DNA of 64,000 nucleotides from Acidobacteria bacterium Ga0077551 (GCA_001464545.1 LNFC01000023.1:124001-188000), one strand, 5' to 3'; numbered from the stretch's first letter, positions 35,236-45,928 are shown. Numbers and translations are program-made. Notes: generated by a model from the sequence alone, not told the origin.

Positions 35236-36128
35236 CGCCCGCCGCCGCCGGTGCTCGTGCCCGTCGACGCCGTCACCAGCGGCTCAAACCGCAGCGCCCG
35301 CGCCGTCAGGGTCACCTTGCCGACCTTGTCGGTATCGGCGACGATCTTCACCGGTACGTGCGCGCCGTTTTCCAGCGGCGCGAGATACATCCGCAGCGGC
35401 CCTGAAATACCGGTCAGCGTGTCATTGTTTGACTCGCCTTTCTTGTAGCCGGCAATCTTGTCCATCGTGACATGGCACTCGATCGTGTCGCCGTTCCAGG
35501 CCGGGGTCTTCTGCTTCACCATGCCGGCTTTGCCGCGCTTCAGGTGCAGATAGGTCAGTTGGCGTCCGTCAAACACCTTGATCGGCCCGCCGCACGGGTC
35601 GGCGCCCTTGGCCCGCGGCTCCAGCGCAAAGGTGATCAGCGCCGTGAGCGGATCATTCGCGAGGATCACCTGCTCGGCGGTCGCCGCAGGGTCGCCGAGG
35701 TTTCCGAACTTCGGATTGGCATCCATCTTGAAGCCGGTCTCGGTCATGTCGACCTGAACGCGGCGGTTTTTCTTGCCGTCATTGTTCTTGGAAATGTACT
35801 GCACGGTCTTCAGCCCCGTGGCGCTGGTCTTGCCGGCGGCCGACAGGTTCATGTCGTAGTTGACGAATACATCGGCGAGCCCGGTCGTGCGCACGCGGGA
35901 CTGGATCGTGTAGGTGTCCGGCTTCATGTCCACCGTAAAGCTCGCGCGCCCGGTCGCTGGCAATATGAACACCATCGCGCGGGCGTCGAGCTCGTACACC
36001 ATGCGCGTCGGCGCGCCGGTCTTGATGCTGGCGAGAACGGCCGGGGTGCTCGCGGCCGGCCCGGTCTGGGCGGCGGAGGCGCCAAGAAGGGCAAGCGAGG
36101 CGGCGGCAAAAAGGAGGCTGCGCTTCAT
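35232..36128 (-). CDS. DUF3108 secreted protein
   Basis: A 298-residue protein with a signal peptide (about residues 1-20, ending GASAA) and a beta-rich DUF3108 region (about 40-280), which is predicted to be periplasmic in alphaproteobacteria. The ending TASTGTSTGGGGR is a low-complexity tail. No function is known for the family. It is divergent from rpmB with a 267-bp gap and convergent on rluD. Confidence 0.82.
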   Translation of the reverse strand: MKRSLLFAAASLALLGASAAQTGPAASTPAVLASIKTGAPTRMVYELDARAMVFILPATGRASFTVDMKPDTYTIQSRVRTTGLADVFVNYDMNLSAAGKTSATGLKTVQYISKNNDGKKNRRVQVDMTETGFKMDANPKFGNLGDPAATAEQVILANDPLTALITFALEPRAKGADPCGGPIKVFDGRQLTYLHLKRGKAGMVKQKTPAWNGDTIECHVTMDKIAGYKKGESNNDTLTGISGPLRMYLAPLENGAHVPVKIVADTDKVGKVTLTARALRFEPLVTASTGTSTGGGGR

Positions 36129-36319
36129 CGGGTCCTGTAGTCCTTTGCGGTCAAGCGGGCAGGCATTGCCCGTCTTCTAGATCGCCCCTTCCCAACAAGG
36201 CCTGAACAGCCATGCCGCAAGCATGCCTTATTTGGCCCGTCCCGCCCACTGACATAAGATGACAGGCCGTGACAGTCAGCCCTTTTCTGGCAGCGCGCCG
36301 CCCGCCTGAATCGCCCCGG

Positions 36320-36347
36320 TTGACAGGAGGCGCCCCCAGCCTGTAGG
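36320..36347 (+). promoter_or_regulatory. Candidate rpmB promoter
   Basis: A perfect -35 element TTGACA at 36320-36325 is followed after 16 bases by TGTAGG at 36342-36347, a weak -10 match. It lies about 50 bases before the rpmB start. The -35 is convincing; the -10 is not. Confidence 0.4.
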
Positions 36348-36395
36348 AGCGCGCCTTCAGATCAAATATAGCCCCTTTTCCCCGGAGCGAGGCCC

Positions 36396-36683
36396 ATGTC
36401 CCGCGAATGTGAACTTACTGGCACGAAGCCGATGGTCGGCCATATCGTCAGCCACTCCCAGATCAAGACCAAGCGCCGCTACCTGCCGAATCTCGTGCAG
36501 GTTACGCTGCACTCGGAAATGCTGGACCAGAATTTCAAGCTCCGCATCGCAGCGAAAGCCCTGCGTACGGTCGACAAACTGGGCGGCCTCGACGCTTTCC
36601 TCGCCAAGGCGAAAGATGACGCGCTCTCCGACAAGGCGCTGAAGATCAAGCGCGACATCGCGAAAAAAGCCGTCGCCGCTTAA
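36396..36683 (+). CDS. rpmB: 50S ribosomal protein L28
   Basis: A 95-residue ribosomal protein with the signature [16 protein letters not shown] and the basic motif [15 protein letters not shown]. It lacks the CxxC zinc pair of some L28 variants (only one Cys, at residue 5). The gene is monocistronic with a clear terminator at 36709-36736. Upstream bases 36129-36395 carry a TTGACA element and no other gene. Confidence 0.97.
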   Translation: MSRECELTGTKPMVGHIVSHSQIKTKRRYLPNLVQVTLHSEMLDQNFKLRIAAKALRTVDKLGGLDAFLAKAKDDALSDKALKIKRDIAKKAVAA

Positions 36684-36708
36684 GCGCATGGTCTTTTGAG
36701 CCATTCCA

Positions 36709-36736
36709 AACGCCGGGCCCCAGGGTCCGGCGTTTT
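36709..36736 (+). terminator. Rho-independent terminator after rpmB
   Basis: AACGCCGG (36709-36716) pairs with CCGGCGTT (36727-36734), with the stem extended by further G-C pairs, and is followed by TTTT. It is 26 bases beyond the rpmB stop. Confidence 0.85.
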
Positions 36737-36806
36737 GCATTTCGGCCAGGTTTGCCGCGTTTCCTAAAGCGTGCGAGTGCTGGTGCGTCCAGAATCGGAG
36801 CTTTTC

Positions 36807-38468
36807 ATGCGCCTCGCCTTACTGTCCGCCGCCGCCGTCACGTTGGCCGCCTGCGCGCCTGCCTTGCCGACCGAGACAGAGGCGACCGAAAAGGTCACCG
36901 TATTCACCAATGGCACGATCTATACCGGTCTCACCGACGCGGCCGGCACGGCGCAAACCGTCACCGGCGTCGTCGTCGGCGCTGATGGCCGCATCCTCGC
37001 CACCATCCCCCCGATGTCGGAAGACTGGAGCGAGGACGAGATCAACCTGGTCGATCTCGGCGGCGCCTTCCTCTATCCGGGCTTCACCGACGCTCACATC
37101 CACTTGCAGGGTGTTGGCGAGCGCGAGCTGACACTGAACCTCGAAGGCACCGCCTCGGTCGATGAACTCGTCACCCGCCTCGAAGCCGAACTGGAAGGCA
37201 AGCCGGAAGGCTCCGTCCTCGTCGGGCGCGGCTGGATAGAAACCGGCTGGCCGGAAGGCCGCATGCCGATGGCGTCTGATCTTGATCCCGTCAGCGGCAG
37301 GCACAAGGTCATCCTCGGCCGCTCGGACGGCCACGCCCTCGTCGCCAACTCCGCCGTCCTTGCCGCAGCCGGCATCACAGACCAGACCGCCGACCCGTCC
37401 GGCGGCAAGATCGAACGCGATGCCAGCGGCAAGGCGACCGGCATCCTGATCGACGCCGCCATGGGCCTCGTCCAGCCGCTGATCGCCGAGCCGGACGACG
37501 CCGCCGTCTCCCTCGCCCTCGAAACCGGCGCGAAGCTCTACGCCTCCCGCGGCTGGACCGGCGGGCACAACATGAGCGTCTCCGCCCGCGAAGCGCCGCT
37601 GATGGCGGCGCTGGACGGGGAAGGGCGCCTGCCGCTGCGCCTCTACAACGCGTTTGACTCCAGCGCCTTCGCGATTGCCGAAGGCCGCCTCCACGAGACG
37701 GGCACAATCACCAACCGCGCCGTGAAGCTCTATATGGACGGCGCCCTCGGCAGCCGCGGCGCGCAGCTGATCGAGCCCTACGCCGACCGTCCGGATACGT
37801 CCGGTCTCTCGCTGCTCGACGATGAAGGCCTCGCCGCCTTCATGGCGCAGGCCAAGGCCGCGAATGTCCAGCTCGCCATCCACGCCATCGGCGATCTCGC
37901 CAACCGCCGCATCCTCGAGGCCTACGAGACCGGCGGCTATGACAAGTCGCTGCGCTGGCGCATCGAGCATGCGCAGGTCATCCACCCGGACGATCTCGCC
38001 CGCGTCGCCTCCGGCGGCCTGATCGCTTCGATGCAGCCGAGCCATGCGATCGGCGATCTCTTCTTCGCCCCCGCCCGTCTCGGCATGGACCGGCTGCGCG
38101 GCGCCTATGCCTGGGCGACGCTCCTCGACCTCGGCACCGTCATCGCTGGCGGCTCCGATGCGCCCGTCGAAGTCGGCTCACCCACCATCGAGTTCTATGC
38201 CGCTGTTGCCCGCAAGGACCTGAAGGGCTTCTCCGGCGAAGGCTGGCACCCGGAGGAGGCCGTCTCCCGCGCCCGCGCGCTCGCGCTCTTCACCACCGGT
38301 CCCGCCTTTGCCAGCTTCCGCGAAGCCGATCTCGGAACGATCGAACCGGGCAAGCTTGCCGACTTCACGGTCTTCGACCGCGACTTGATGACGGTGCCTG
38401 AAGGTGACATCCTCAAGGCCGAGCCGGTCATGACCGTCATAGGCGGCGAGGTCGTCTGGCGCCGCTAG
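36807..38468 (+). CDS. Lipoprotein amidohydrolase, YtcJ/Amidohydro_3 family
   Basis: A 553-residue protein. The ATG at 36807 gives a short signal with a lipobox (MRLALLSAAAVTLAACAP, Cys16), and GGAG lies 7-10 bases upstream. Motifs are YPGFTDAHIHLQGVG, GRSDGHALVANSAVL, IHAIGDLANRR, IEHAQVIHPDDLA and IAGGSDAPVE, all typical of YtcJ-like metal hydrolases. It is predicted to be anchored at the envelope and to act on an imported or external amide; the substrate is unknown. It lies upstream of cobS in the same direction. Confidence 0.87.
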   Translation: MRLALLSAAAVTLAACAPALPTETEATEKVTVFTNGTIYTGLTDAAGTAQTVTGVVVGADGRILATIPPMSEDWSEDEINLVDLGGAFLYPGFTDAHIHLQGVGERELTLNLEGTASVDELVTRLEAELEGKPEGSVLVGRGWIETGWPEGRMPMASDLDPVSGRHKVILGRSDGHALVANSAVLAAAGITDQTADPSGGKIERDASGKATGILIDAAMGLVQPLIAEPDDAAVSLALETGAKLYASRGWTGGHNMSVSAREAPLMAALDGEGRLPLRLYNAFDSSAFAIAEGRLHETGTITNRAVKLYMDGALGSRGAQLIEPYADRPDTSGLSLLDDEGLAAFMAQAKAANVQLAIHAIGDLANRRILEAYETGGYDKSLRWRIEHAQVIHPDDLARVASGGLIASMQPSHAIGDLFFAPARLGMDRLRGAYAWATLLDLGTVIAGGSDAPVEVGSPTIEFYAAVARKDLKGFSGEGWHPEEAVSRARALALFTTGPAFASFREADLGTIEPGKLADFTVFDRDLMTVPEGDILKAEPVMTVIGGEVVWRR

Positions 38469-38566
38469 GCCCGGCCATTTCCCTTACGTCGCACTAGGCG
38501 CGGGGCTATCCCGTGCTAGAACGCTTGTTTCCGATATCCCCCTCCCGTGACGAGCCCCGCATAGCC

Positions 38567-39550
38567 ATGACTTCAATGACGTCCACCGATACGCTCGAAG
38601 GCCTGAAGCCCACCGAGAAGCTGAACCTCAAGAAGCTGTTCGGCCTCGACACGGCCATGGTCGTGCACGGCTTCAAGACGCGCACCGAATACGTGCCGGA
38701 GATCGACCCCGCCTACCGGTTCGATCCCCAGACCACGCTCGCCATCCTGGCCGGTTTCGAGTTCAACCGCCGTGTCATGGTGCAGGGCTATCACGGCACC
38801 GGCAAATCGACCCACATCGAGCAGGTCGCCGCTCGCCTCAACTGGCCGATGATCCGCGTCAACCTCGACAGCCATGTCAGCCGCATCGACATGGTCGGCA
38901 AGGACGCCATCGTCCTGAAAGACGGCAAGCAGGTCACCGAATTCCGCGAAGGCATTCTTCCCTGGGCTCTGCAGCGCCCCGTCGCCATAGTGTTCGACGA
39001 ATACGACGCCGGCCGCCCGGACGTGATGTTCGTCATCCAGCGCGTTCTCGAAAGCTCGGGCAAGCTCACCCTGCTCGACCAGAACCGCGTGATCGCGCCG
39101 AACCCCTACTTCCGCCTGTTCTCGACGACCAACACGGTCGGCCTCGGCGATACGACAGGCCTCTATCACGGCACCCAGCAGCTGAACCAAGGCCAGATGG
39201 ACCGCTGGAGCATCGTCACGACGCTGAACTATCTCGCCCACGACGCCGAGGTCGAGATCGTCAAGTCGAAAGCGACGGGTACGGACGACGCGCTGCTGTC
39301 CAAGATGGTCACGCTCGCCGACCTAACACGCAACGCGTTCATGGCCGGCGACCTCTCGACCGTCATGAGCCCGCGCACCGTCATCACTTGGGCCGAGAAC
39401 TTCGCCATCTTCGGCGATATCGGCCACGCCTTCCGCATGACCTTCCTCAACAAGTGCGACGAACTCGAACGCCCCCTCGTCGCCGAGATGTACCAGCGCT
39501 GCTTCGGCACCGAACTGCCCGAGAGCGCCTTGATGGTGAAGGTAGCGTAG
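38567..39550 (+). CDS. cobS: Cobaltochelatase subunit CobS
   Basis: A 327-residue AAA+ ATPase of the aerobic cobalamin pathway; with CobT it forms the ring that loads cobalt into hydrogenobyrinate diamide through CobN. Walker A is GYHGTGKST, Walker B is VFDEYDAG and sensor-like motif [12 protein letters not shown] follows. The ATG at 38567 is used; a second ATG is at 38576 and the frame is open upstream to 38513. cobT starts 22 bases downstream. CobN is not in this window. Confidence 0.93.
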   Translation: MTSMTSTDTLEGLKPTEKLNLKKLFGLDTAMVVHGFKTRTEYVPEIDPAYRFDPQTTLAILAGFEFNRRVMVQGYHGTGKSTHIEQVAARLNWPMIRVNLDSHVSRIDMVGKDAIVLKDGKQVTEFREGILPWALQRPVAIVFDEYDAGRPDVMFVIQRVLESSGKLTLLDQNRVIAPNPYFRLFSTTNTVGLGDTTGLYHGTQQLNQGQMDRWSIVTTLNYLAHDAEVEIVKSKATGTDDALLSKMVTLADLTRNAFMAGDLSTVMSPRTVITWAENFAIFGDIGHAFRMTFLNKCDELERPLVAEMYQRCFGTELPESALMVKVA

Positions 39551-39572
39551 GGCAGGCGCCCACGCACGGCGG

Positions 39573-41564
39573 ATGGCAAAGGACACCACACCCCAGGAAC
39601 TCTTCAAGGCTGCGCTCGCCGTCACCACCAAGGCGATGAGCGCAGAACGCGAGATCGAAGTCGGCTTCGGCAATGATGCCGGCGACCAGGGCGACCGGAT
39701 CGTGCTGCGCCCGCCCCCGATCGAGATCAGCGCCGAGCTCGCCGCCCGCATCCGCGGCGAGGCCGATGCCATGGCGCTTCGCCGCGCGCACCACAATCCC
39801 GCCGCCCACCTTGCGCACCGCCCGCAGGGCGATCTCGCCCGCCGCGTCTATGAAGGCGCCGAGACCGCGCGCATCGAAAGCCTCGGCGCCAACGCCATGC
39901 TAGGCACCGCTGGGAATCTGGATGCCGCGCTCGACCATCGCTGCAAGTCCACCAATTTCGGCGCCGGCTCGGAAGACCCCGAGGCGATCCTCGCCCCCGC
40001 GCTCGAATTCTTGCTGCGCGAAAAGCTCACGGGCCGCCCGCTGCCGGAAAGCGCCGAGCGCGTTGCCGCCGTCTGGCGCGAAAAGGTCGAGACCCGCGCG
40101 GGCAAGGCCATCGACGGCCTGATGGGCCAGCTGCACGATCAGGCCCAGTTCTCTAAGACCATCCGCTCGATCATCCGTGACCTGACGGCTTCGGATGTCC
40201 CGGGCGAGGATGTTGAGACCGACAGCCAAGAAAACGCCGAGCAGCAGGAAGACAGCGAGACCCAGACCGGAGACGACGATACGTCCACGGAAGAGCAAAT
40301 GGGCGCCTCCGCCGAGCAGATGGAGGCGGGTGAAACCGAGGACATCGACGGCGAAGAAGCCAACGTCTCGGTCGATCAGGACGCCGATCTCGACGCCGAC
40401 GACTCGCCGGACGAGGAAGACGACGGCTCCAAGCCGCTCCGCCCGAACTACCAGCAGGGCGACGAGCGCGACCGGTTCGTCTATTCCGTCTTCACCCGCG
40501 CCCATGACGAGACCGCGCAGGCACAGGACCTCTGCGACGCGGAGGAACTGACCCGCCTGCGCGCCTATCTGGACCACCAGCTGCAAGGCTTGCAGGGCGC
40601 CGTCGCCAAGCTCGCCAACAAGCTGCAGCGCCGCCTGATGGCGCAGCAGAACCGGTCTTGGTCCTTCGATCTCGAAGAGGGCGTGCTCGACACTGCCCGC
40701 CTCACCCGCGTCATCACCGACCCCACCGCGCCGCTCTCCTTCAAGCAGGAAGACGACACCAAGTTCCGCGACACGATCGTCACGCTGCTGCTGGACAATT
40801 CCGGCTCGATGCGCGGCCGCCCGATCATGGTGGCTGCCCTTTGCGCCGACATTCTCGCCCGCACGCTGGAGCGCTGCGCGGTCAAAACCGAAATCCTCGG
40901 CTTCACCACCAAGGCCTGGAAAGGCGGCATGAGCCGCGAGGACTGGGTAAAGGCCGGCAAGCCCAATGGCCCGGGCCGTCTCAACGACATTCGCCACATC
41001 ATCTACAAGGCCGCCGACATGCCGTGGCGCCGCGCGCGCCGGAATCTTGGCCTGATGATGCGCGAAGGCCTGTTGAAAGAGAATATCGACGGCGAAGCCC
41101 TACTCTGGGCGCATGACCGGATGCTGGCGCGTCCCGAGCAGCGCAAGATCCTGATGGTGATCTCCGACGGCGCGCCGGTCGACGATTCCACGCTCAACGT
41201 CAACATCGGCAACTATCTGGAACGCCACCTCCGCCAGGTGATCGACGAGATCGAGAACCGCTCGCCGGTCGAACTCATCGCCATCGGCATCGGCCATGAC
41301 GTGACGCGCTATTACAAGCGCGCCGTCACCATCGTCGACGCCGAACAGCTCGGCGGCGCGATGACGGAGCAGCTCGCCAGCCTCTTCGACGAACACCCGA
41401 TCAACCCCGCCGCCATGGCCATCGTTCCGCTCACGGACAGAACCACTAGAGGCGCCGTCTCCGGTGCGGGCGCCGGCGCCCCCAGCTATGGCAAGAAAGT
41501 CGGCACCGGCCGCGACGTGAAAACGACTACGCTGCAGGCGGTGAAACCGCTAGGGAAGAAGTGA
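39573..41564 (+). CDS. cobT: Cobaltochelatase subunit CobT
   Basis: A 663-residue partner of CobS. It has an N-terminal helical part, an acidic linker at about residues 205-290 (long runs of Asp and Glu), and a C-terminal von Willebrand A domain with the MIDAS motif [11 protein letters not shown]. The end, [21 protein letters not shown], extends beyond many homologues and is Gly/Lys-rich. Some CobST pairs act as chaperones for other chelatases or unknown substrates, so the B12 role depends on a cobN elsewhere. Confidence 0.93.
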   Translation: MAKDTTPQELFKAALAVTTKAMSAEREIEVGFGNDAGDQGDRIVLRPPPIEISAELAARIRGEADAMALRRAHHNPAAHLAHRPQGDLARRVYEGAETARIESLGANAMLGTAGNLDAALDHRCKSTNFGAGSEDPEAILAPALEFLLREKLTGRPLPESAERVAAVWREKVETRAGKAIDGLMGQLHDQAQFSKTIRSIIRDLTASDVPGEDVETDSQENAEQQEDSETQTGDDDTSTEEQMGASAEQMEAGETEDIDGEEANVSVDQDADLDADDSPDEEDDGSKPLRPNYQQGDERDRFVYSVFTRAHDETAQAQDLCDAEELTRLRAYLDHQLQGLQGAVAKLANKLQRRLMAQQNRSWSFDLEEGVLDTARLTRVITDPTAPLSFKQEDDTKFRDTIVTLLLDNSGSMRGRPIMVAALCADILARTLERCAVKTEILGFTTKAWKGGMSREDWVKAGKPNGPGRLNDIRHIIYKAADMPWRRARRNLGLMMREGLLKENIDGEALLWAHDRMLARPEQRKILMVISDGAPVDDSTLNVNIGNYLERHLRQVIDEIENRSPVELIAIGIGHDVTRYYKRAVTIVDAEQLGGAMTEQLASLFDEHPINPAAMAIVPLTDRTTRGAVSGAGAGAPSYGKKVGTGRDVKTTTLQAVKPLGKK

Positions 41565-42018
41565 GTTCTCCTCAGGTTTTGAAAACTCCGGAGATAAAAG
41601 CGCCTTCTTCGCGCGGCTCCGCAGGCGGAGGTGTTGCGCAAGGGCTGGGCGGGCGTTTTGTAGCGGCTCGACCCGGATGGGTTTTATTTTCCGGCGCATA
41701 TTTGCCGTAGCCGCAAGTCTGGCCTTTTGTCTCTCCGGGCGGCTTCAGCCCGTTTCAATCCGTGCACTTCGGATGGCGGTTTGGTCTCAGTCCTCGGAGA
41801 TTCTCATTTTTTATCACTTTGTATCGTTTGTTTCTCGTCTGCTCTCGGGGACGAGCGGATTTCGGCCTTTGGCCTCTATCCGGCCTACGGGGCGGGGGTG
41901 GCGCTTAGTATAACTCCGGCCGGAGGGGTGTAGCGCACGCTTTGGCCGACAAATTTTTAGCGCGTTGATGCGCCTACGGCTTCTGTGCGCGGAGGGGTGC
42001 GAGGTGTTGCGTAAGGGC
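41565..42018. other. Gene-free stretch with several hairpins between cobT and hisE
   Basis: These 454 bases hold no gene I can support; a 78-codon frame at 41677-41913 does not look like a protein. Parts are distinctly T-rich compared with the surroundings (41684-41840). Small stems are visible: CGGGC/GCCCG at 41736-41752 and ATCCG/CGGAT at 41758-41774, both 5 bp with 7-nt loops, CTCGTC/GACGAG at 41834-41855, and the palindrome CTCCGGCCGGAG at 41914-41925. A 17-base segment at 41629-41645 recurs with one mismatch at 42002-42018. It may be a decayed repeat or a structured RNA. Confidence 0.5.
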
Positions 42019-42369
42019 CTATTCGCCCGACCGCCCCGCCTTCTCGTCAATGCCGCTGGTGCCCTGGCGGGCTTCCAATGCCGCGGCCACATCATCGAGG
42101 CTCACGCCGCGCGAGCGGAGGGCCACGAAGACATGGTAGAGCACATCTGCCGCCTCGCTTGCCACGCGGTCGTCGCTTTCGCCGCGCACCGCGTCCGCCA
42201 GCTCACCGCCCTCTTCGGCGACTTTCGCGGCGCAGGCGTCCGGCCCCTTGGCCAGCAGTTTCGCGGTCCAGCTCTTGCCCGCATCGCCGTCTGCAGCGCG
42301 GGCATCGATGGTTCCAGCAAGATGCGCGAGGGCCGCGGACAGCCGGGCAGGGGAGGCGAGGTCGGTCAT
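42019..42369 (-). CDS. hisE: Phosphoribosyl-ATP pyrophosphatase HisE
   Basis: A 116-residue MazG-like enzyme that catalyses the second step of histidine synthesis. The metal motif EEGGELADAV and the motif SEAADVLYHVFVAL are complete. The ATG at 42369 follows AGGAG; the longer frame to 42468 is unsupported. It is the last of the his genes here, separated from hisF by a plus-strand crotonase gene. Confidence 0.94.
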   Translation of the reverse strand: MTDLASPARLSAALAHLAGTIDARAADGDAGKSWTAKLLAKGPDACAAKVAEEGGELADAVRGESDDRVASEAADVLYHVFVALRSRGVSLDDVAAALEARQGTSGIDEKAGRSGE

Positions 42370-42482
42370 GGGGCAGGCTCCTGTTGCAAGCCGTTTAGCG
42401 TTCCCCCGCGTCCGCGTCACCCGGCCAAGCTTGACGAACGCCGCGTAAGGGGGCCAGCTTTCATCCAAACGGAGGAGTTCCC

Positions 42483-43292
42483 ATGAAAGACCGCGTTTCC
42501 ATCACGATGCTCGACGACGGCGTGGCCGATGTCCGCCTGATCCGGACCGACAAGATGAATGCCCTCGACAACCTGATGTTCGCCAGCATCGCCGAGGCGA
42601 TCGACGTGCTGGGCAAAACCAAAGGCCTGCGCGCCGTGGTGCTCTCCGGCGAAGGCCGCGCCTTCTGCGCGGGGCTCGACCTCTCCTCGATGGCCCAGCC
42701 CGGCGACGGCAAGAAGCAAGGCGAAGGCGCCACCGGCAGCCTTGGCAGCCGCAGCCATGGCATTGCGAACCTTGCCCAGCATGTCGCCTGGGGCTGGCGG
42801 GAATTACCCGTGCCGGTGATCGCTGCCGTGCACGGCATCGCCTTCGGCGGCGGGTTCCAGATCATGTCCGGCGCCGACATCCGCATCATCCATCCGGACA
42901 CCCGCTGCGCCATCATGGAAATGAAATGGGGCCTCGTGCCGGACATGGCGGGCTTTCCGCTGTGGCGCGGCAATGTGCGCGACGATGTGATCCGTGAGCT
43001 GACCTACACGAACCGCGAGTTCAAGGGCAGCGAGGCGCAGGCCCACGGCTTTGCCACCAAGGTTTCGGAGACGCCGCTCGAGGACGCGCTCTGGCACGCC
43101 AAGCTCATCGCCGGCAAACACCCGGCCGCGATGCGCGGGGCGAAGGTGCTGTGCAATGCGATGGCCGATGCGACCGATGCCGAACTCCTCGCCCTGGAAA
43201 GCAGCGAACAGCTGAAAGTCATGCGCACGCCCAACCAGATCGAGGCCGTGATGGCCGAGATGCAGAAGCGCAAGGCGGTGTTCGCGGACTAA
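42483..43292 (+). CDS. Enoyl-CoA hydratase/isomerase (crotonase) family protein
   Basis: A 269-residue crotonase-fold protein. The oxyanion-hole segments are [10 protein letters not shown] and [11 protein letters not shown], and the acidic residue region has LVPDMAG. The acidic pattern resembles dienoyl-CoA isomerase-like members more than standard hydratases, so the reaction is unclear. It sits between hisE and hisF on the opposite strand; its TAA overlaps the hisF TAG (43289-43292). Confidence 0.86.
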   Translation: MKDRVSITMLDDGVADVRLIRTDKMNALDNLMFASIAEAIDVLGKTKGLRAVVLSGEGRAFCAGLDLSSMAQPGDGKKQGEGATGSLGSRSHGIANLAQHVAWGWRELPVPVIAAVHGIAFGGGFQIMSGADIRIIHPDTRCAIMEMKWGLVPDMAGFPLWRGNVRDDVIRELTYTNREFKGSEAQAHGFATKVSETPLEDALWHAKLIAGKHPAAMRGAKVLCNAMADATDAELLALESSEQLKVMRTPNQIEAVMAEMQKRKAVFAD

Positions 43293-44047
43293 ACGGTCCG
43301 TACCGGGGCGCCCGCTTTGCCGAGGGCGTCCCGCGCTTCGGCAAGGGTGGCCTCGCCGAAGTGGAAGATTGACGCGGCGAGCACTGCGCTTGCCCCGCCT
43401 TCGAGAACAGCGGGGGCAAAGTCCTCAACGCTACCCGCGCCGCCGCTGGCGATGACCGGGATGGTGACGGCGGAAGAGACGGCCTTGAGGAGGGCGATGT
43501 CATATCCGGTCTTGGTGCCGTCGCGGTCCATCGAGGTGAGCAGGATTTCGCCGGCGCCTTTCGAGGCGGCGAGGCGGGCGAAGTTAACCGCGTCAATGCC
43601 CGTCGCCTCACGGCCACCCTTGGTGAAGATCTCCCAATGGTCGCCGGTCTTGCGGGCGTCGATTGCCACGACGACGCATTGCCGGCCGGCCTTGGCGGCG
43701 CAGGCGGAAATGAGATCCGGGTCTGACACCGCGGCGGAGTTGATCGCCACCTTGTCCGCGCCGGCCCGCAGCAGGGCGACCATGTCCTCCACCGAGCGCA
43801 CGCCGCCGCCGACCGTGAGGGGCATGAAACAGGCCTCTGCCGTGCGGCTGACTGTCTCGAGCAGTGTGCCCCGGCCTTCATGGCTGGCCGTGATATCGAG
43901 GAAGCAGAGCTCGTCCGCCCCTTGCGCGTCATAGGCGCGGGCGAGGGCGACCGGATCGCCGGCATCCTTCAGGCCCACGAAATTGACGCCCTTGACGGTG
44001 CGGCCGTCCTTCACGTCCAGGCAGGGGATGATGCGGGTTTTCAGCAT
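43289..44047 (-). CDS. hisF: Imidazole glycerol phosphate synthase subunit HisF
   Basis: A 252-residue TIM-barrel subunit that forms IGP and AICAR using ammonia from HisH. Catalytic [13 protein letters not shown] in [15 protein letters not shown] and AIDARKTG. The ATG at 44047 is used, since [12 protein letters not shown] is the family start; the frame is open upstream to 44098. It is separated from hisA by plus-strand genes at 44169-45151. Confidence 0.96.
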   Translation of the reverse strand: MLKTRIIPCLDVKDGRTVKGVNFVGLKDAGDPVALARAYDAQGADELCFLDITASHEGRGTLLETVSRTAEACFMPLTVGGGVRSVEDMVALLRAGADKVAINSAAVSDPDLISACAAKAGRQCVVVAIDARKTGDHWEIFTKGGREATGIDAVNFARLAASKGAGEILLTSMDRDGTKTGYDIALLKAVSSAVTIPVIASGGAGSVEDFAPAVLEGGASAVLAASIFHFGEATLAEARDALGKAGAPVRTV

Positions 44048-44168
44048 GCGCGCGGTGTAGCGGCAGGGGATGGCCAGGTCAAATCGATCAAATTTCATCG
44101 ATCATCTGGAGCCGGACTTAAGCACGGCGGTGTATGTATACGGATCGAAATCCGAGAGCCGCCTGTCC

Positions 44169-44921
44169 ATGACGACCTCCCTTTACAAGGCGATCCTGAC
44201 CGGCGCGCTGATCACGGCGGGCTCCGTGCTGGCGTCGTTTCTGCCAACCTGGATCTGGCTGCAGATCGATCCGGTGGTCGAACATGCCTCGGTCTACGCC
44301 TTTTGCATCGGGTTGCCGATGATCATTGCGCCCACCTGCAGCTTCTTTGTCCTCCGGGCCCAGATGAAAGCCGAGCGCCTCGCGCTGGCCAATCACCGCC
44401 TCGCCAACAGTGACGAACTGACCGGCCTGCCGAACAGGCGGGCTTTCTTCACGGCGACCGAGCAGCTTCAGGCGCGGGCGGCGCTGGGCGAGGGCATCCT
44501 GGCCTGCGCGATTGCCGATATTGACAATTTCAAGCGCGTCAACGACGAGCACGGCCACGCGGCGGGCGACAATATCCTGAAGTCCGTGGGCGGAGCGCTG
44601 CGGGCGATGGAGCCGGACGGCGGCGTGATGGCGCGCCTCGGCGGCGAGGAATTTGCGGCCGCTGGCCTGTTCGAGACCGAGACCGATGCGCGGCGCTATT
44701 TCCAGACCCTGGTGCGCGCGCTGGGCGGCGAGGGCTGCGTACACGGCGGAACGCGCATCAGCGTGACGATCAGCCTGGGCTATTGCCTTGCGCGCGAGGG
44801 CGACACGGTGTCTGCGCTGCTGAGCCGGGCGGACCAGGCGCTGTACCGCGCCAAGGCGGCGGGCAAGAACCGCGCGGTGGGCGATGCGCCCGCGCCGGGG
44901 CGGGTCTCCGTGCCAGCCTGA
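44169..44921 (+). CDS. Membrane diguanylate cyclase (GGEEF variant)
   Basis: A 250-residue protein with two N-terminal transmembrane helices (about residues 5-27 and 34-58) and a GGDEF domain with a GGEEF active site. No RxxD inhibitory site is present before the motif, so feedback inhibition through the I-site is not expected. The ATG at 44169 is selected as it starts the first helix. It lies between hisF and hisA on the opposite strand. Confidence 0.9.
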   Translation: MTTSLYKAILTGALITAGSVLASFLPTWIWLQIDPVVEHASVYAFCIGLPMIIAPTCSFFVLRAQMKAERLALANHRLANSDELTGLPNRRAFFTATEQLQARAALGEGILACAIADIDNFKRVNDEHGHAAGDNILKSVGGALRAMEPDGGVMARLGGEEFAAAGLFETETDARRYFQTLVRALGGEGCVHGGTRISVTISLGYCLAREGDTVSALLSRADQALYRAKAAGKNRAVGDAPAPGRVSVPA

Positions 44922-45007
44922 CGGACTTTTGGCGCGGCGCAGCGCGGGCGGAACCGGCGCGGCTTTCCGGGCGTTGATGGGGCATTGCCCCTTCAAGGAG
45001 ACGAGCC

Positions 45008-45151
45008 ATGAACCGACTGATCAAGACTGCCCTCACCGTGGGCTTCACCGTTCTGGTGGAGCGCGCCGTGCGCCGGTATCTCGACGACCGCGAGCAGCAG
45101 CGCGCCATTGCCAAGGCTGCGCGAACCGGGTTCGCGACCGACGCGCGCTAG
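45008..45151 (+). CDS. Small basic hydrophobic protein
   Basis: A 47-residue protein (MNRLIKTALTVGFTVLVERA at its start) with a short hydrophobic helix and then a charged, Arg-rich second half. The ATG has a very good ribosome site, AAGGAG at 44995-45000, 7 bases upstream. The codon pattern is consistent with coding. It follows the diguanylate cyclase gene by 86 bases. I do not recognise it. Confidence 0.65.
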   Translation: MNRLIKTALTVGFTVLVERAVRRYLDDREQQRAIAKAARTGFATDAR

Positions 45152-45202
45152 GCGCTTCGTGGGGGGCGGATGGCCGGGTACGGCTTGCGGCCCGGGCCCA
45201 CC

Positions 45203-45928
45203 CTACGATGCCGACCTCACCGCCTCGGCCGCATCAATATCCCCGTCATACAGCGCGCGGCCCAGGATCGTGCCGGCGATCGGGGCGCCGCTGGCGCGCA
45301 GGGCACGGATGTCGTCGACGCTTTTGACGCCGCCGCTGGCGATGATGGGGATGGTGACGGTGTTTGCCAGTTCTGCCGTGAACGGAACATTTACGCCGGT
45401 CTTCAGGCCGTCGCGGCTGATGTCGGTGGCGATGATGGCGGCGACGCCGCAGCCTTCGAAGGCTTTCGCAAGTTCGGTGGCGCGCATGTCGCTGGTCTCG
45501 GCCCAGCCTTCGACGGCGACCATGCCTTCTTTCGCGTCGATGCCGACCACAATGCGGCCCGGCAGGGCGCGGGCGGCGGTTTTCACGAGTTCGGGGTCGC
45601 GCAGGGCGACGGTGCCGAGGATGACGCGGGCGATGCCGGCCTCCAGCCAGGCGTCGATCTGGGCGCGGCTGCGGATGCCGCCGCCGAGCTGGACCGGGGC
45701 AGGGGTGGCTTTCAGGATGCCGGCGACGGCGTCGCGGTTGACGGGCTGGCCTTCGAAGGCGCCGTTGAGATCGACGACGTGGAGATGGGTGAAGCCCATC
45801 GCGTGGAACGCGGCGGCCTGGTTGGCGGGATCGGTGTTGAACACGGTGGCCGCGTCCATCTCGCCGCGCAGCAGGCGGACGCAGGCGCCGTCTTTCAGGT
45901 CAATCGCGGGGTAGAGGGTGAAGGTCAT
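45203..45928 (-). CDS. hisA: ProFAR isomerase HisA
   Basis: A 241-residue TIM barrel that isomerises ProFAR to PRFAR. The catalytic Asp is in [14 protein letters not shown], and QLGGGIRS and [13 protein letters not shown] match the phosphate sites. The ATG at 45928 overlaps the hisH stop by 4 nt, so hisH-hisA are translationally coupled. The same frame continues upstream through hisH to 46618 by chance. Confidence 0.96.
   Translation of the reverse strand: MTFTLYPAIDLKDGACVRLLRGEMDAATVFNTDPANQAAAFHAMGFTHLHVVDLNGAFEGQPVNRDAVAGILKATPAPVQLGGGIRSRAQIDAWLEAGIARVILGTVALRDPELVKTAARALPGRIVVGIDAKEGMVAVEGWAETSDMRATELAKAFEGCGVAAIIATDISRDGLKTGVNVPFTAELANTVTIPIIASGGVKSVDDIRALRASGAPIAGTILGRALYDGDIDAAEAVRSAS

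Noticed and set aside
41677-41913. 78-codon plus-strand frame in the cobT-hisE gap
   Set aside because: The translation has no recognisable fold, uses codons unlike the neighbours and lies over stems and palindromes; I treat it as chance.
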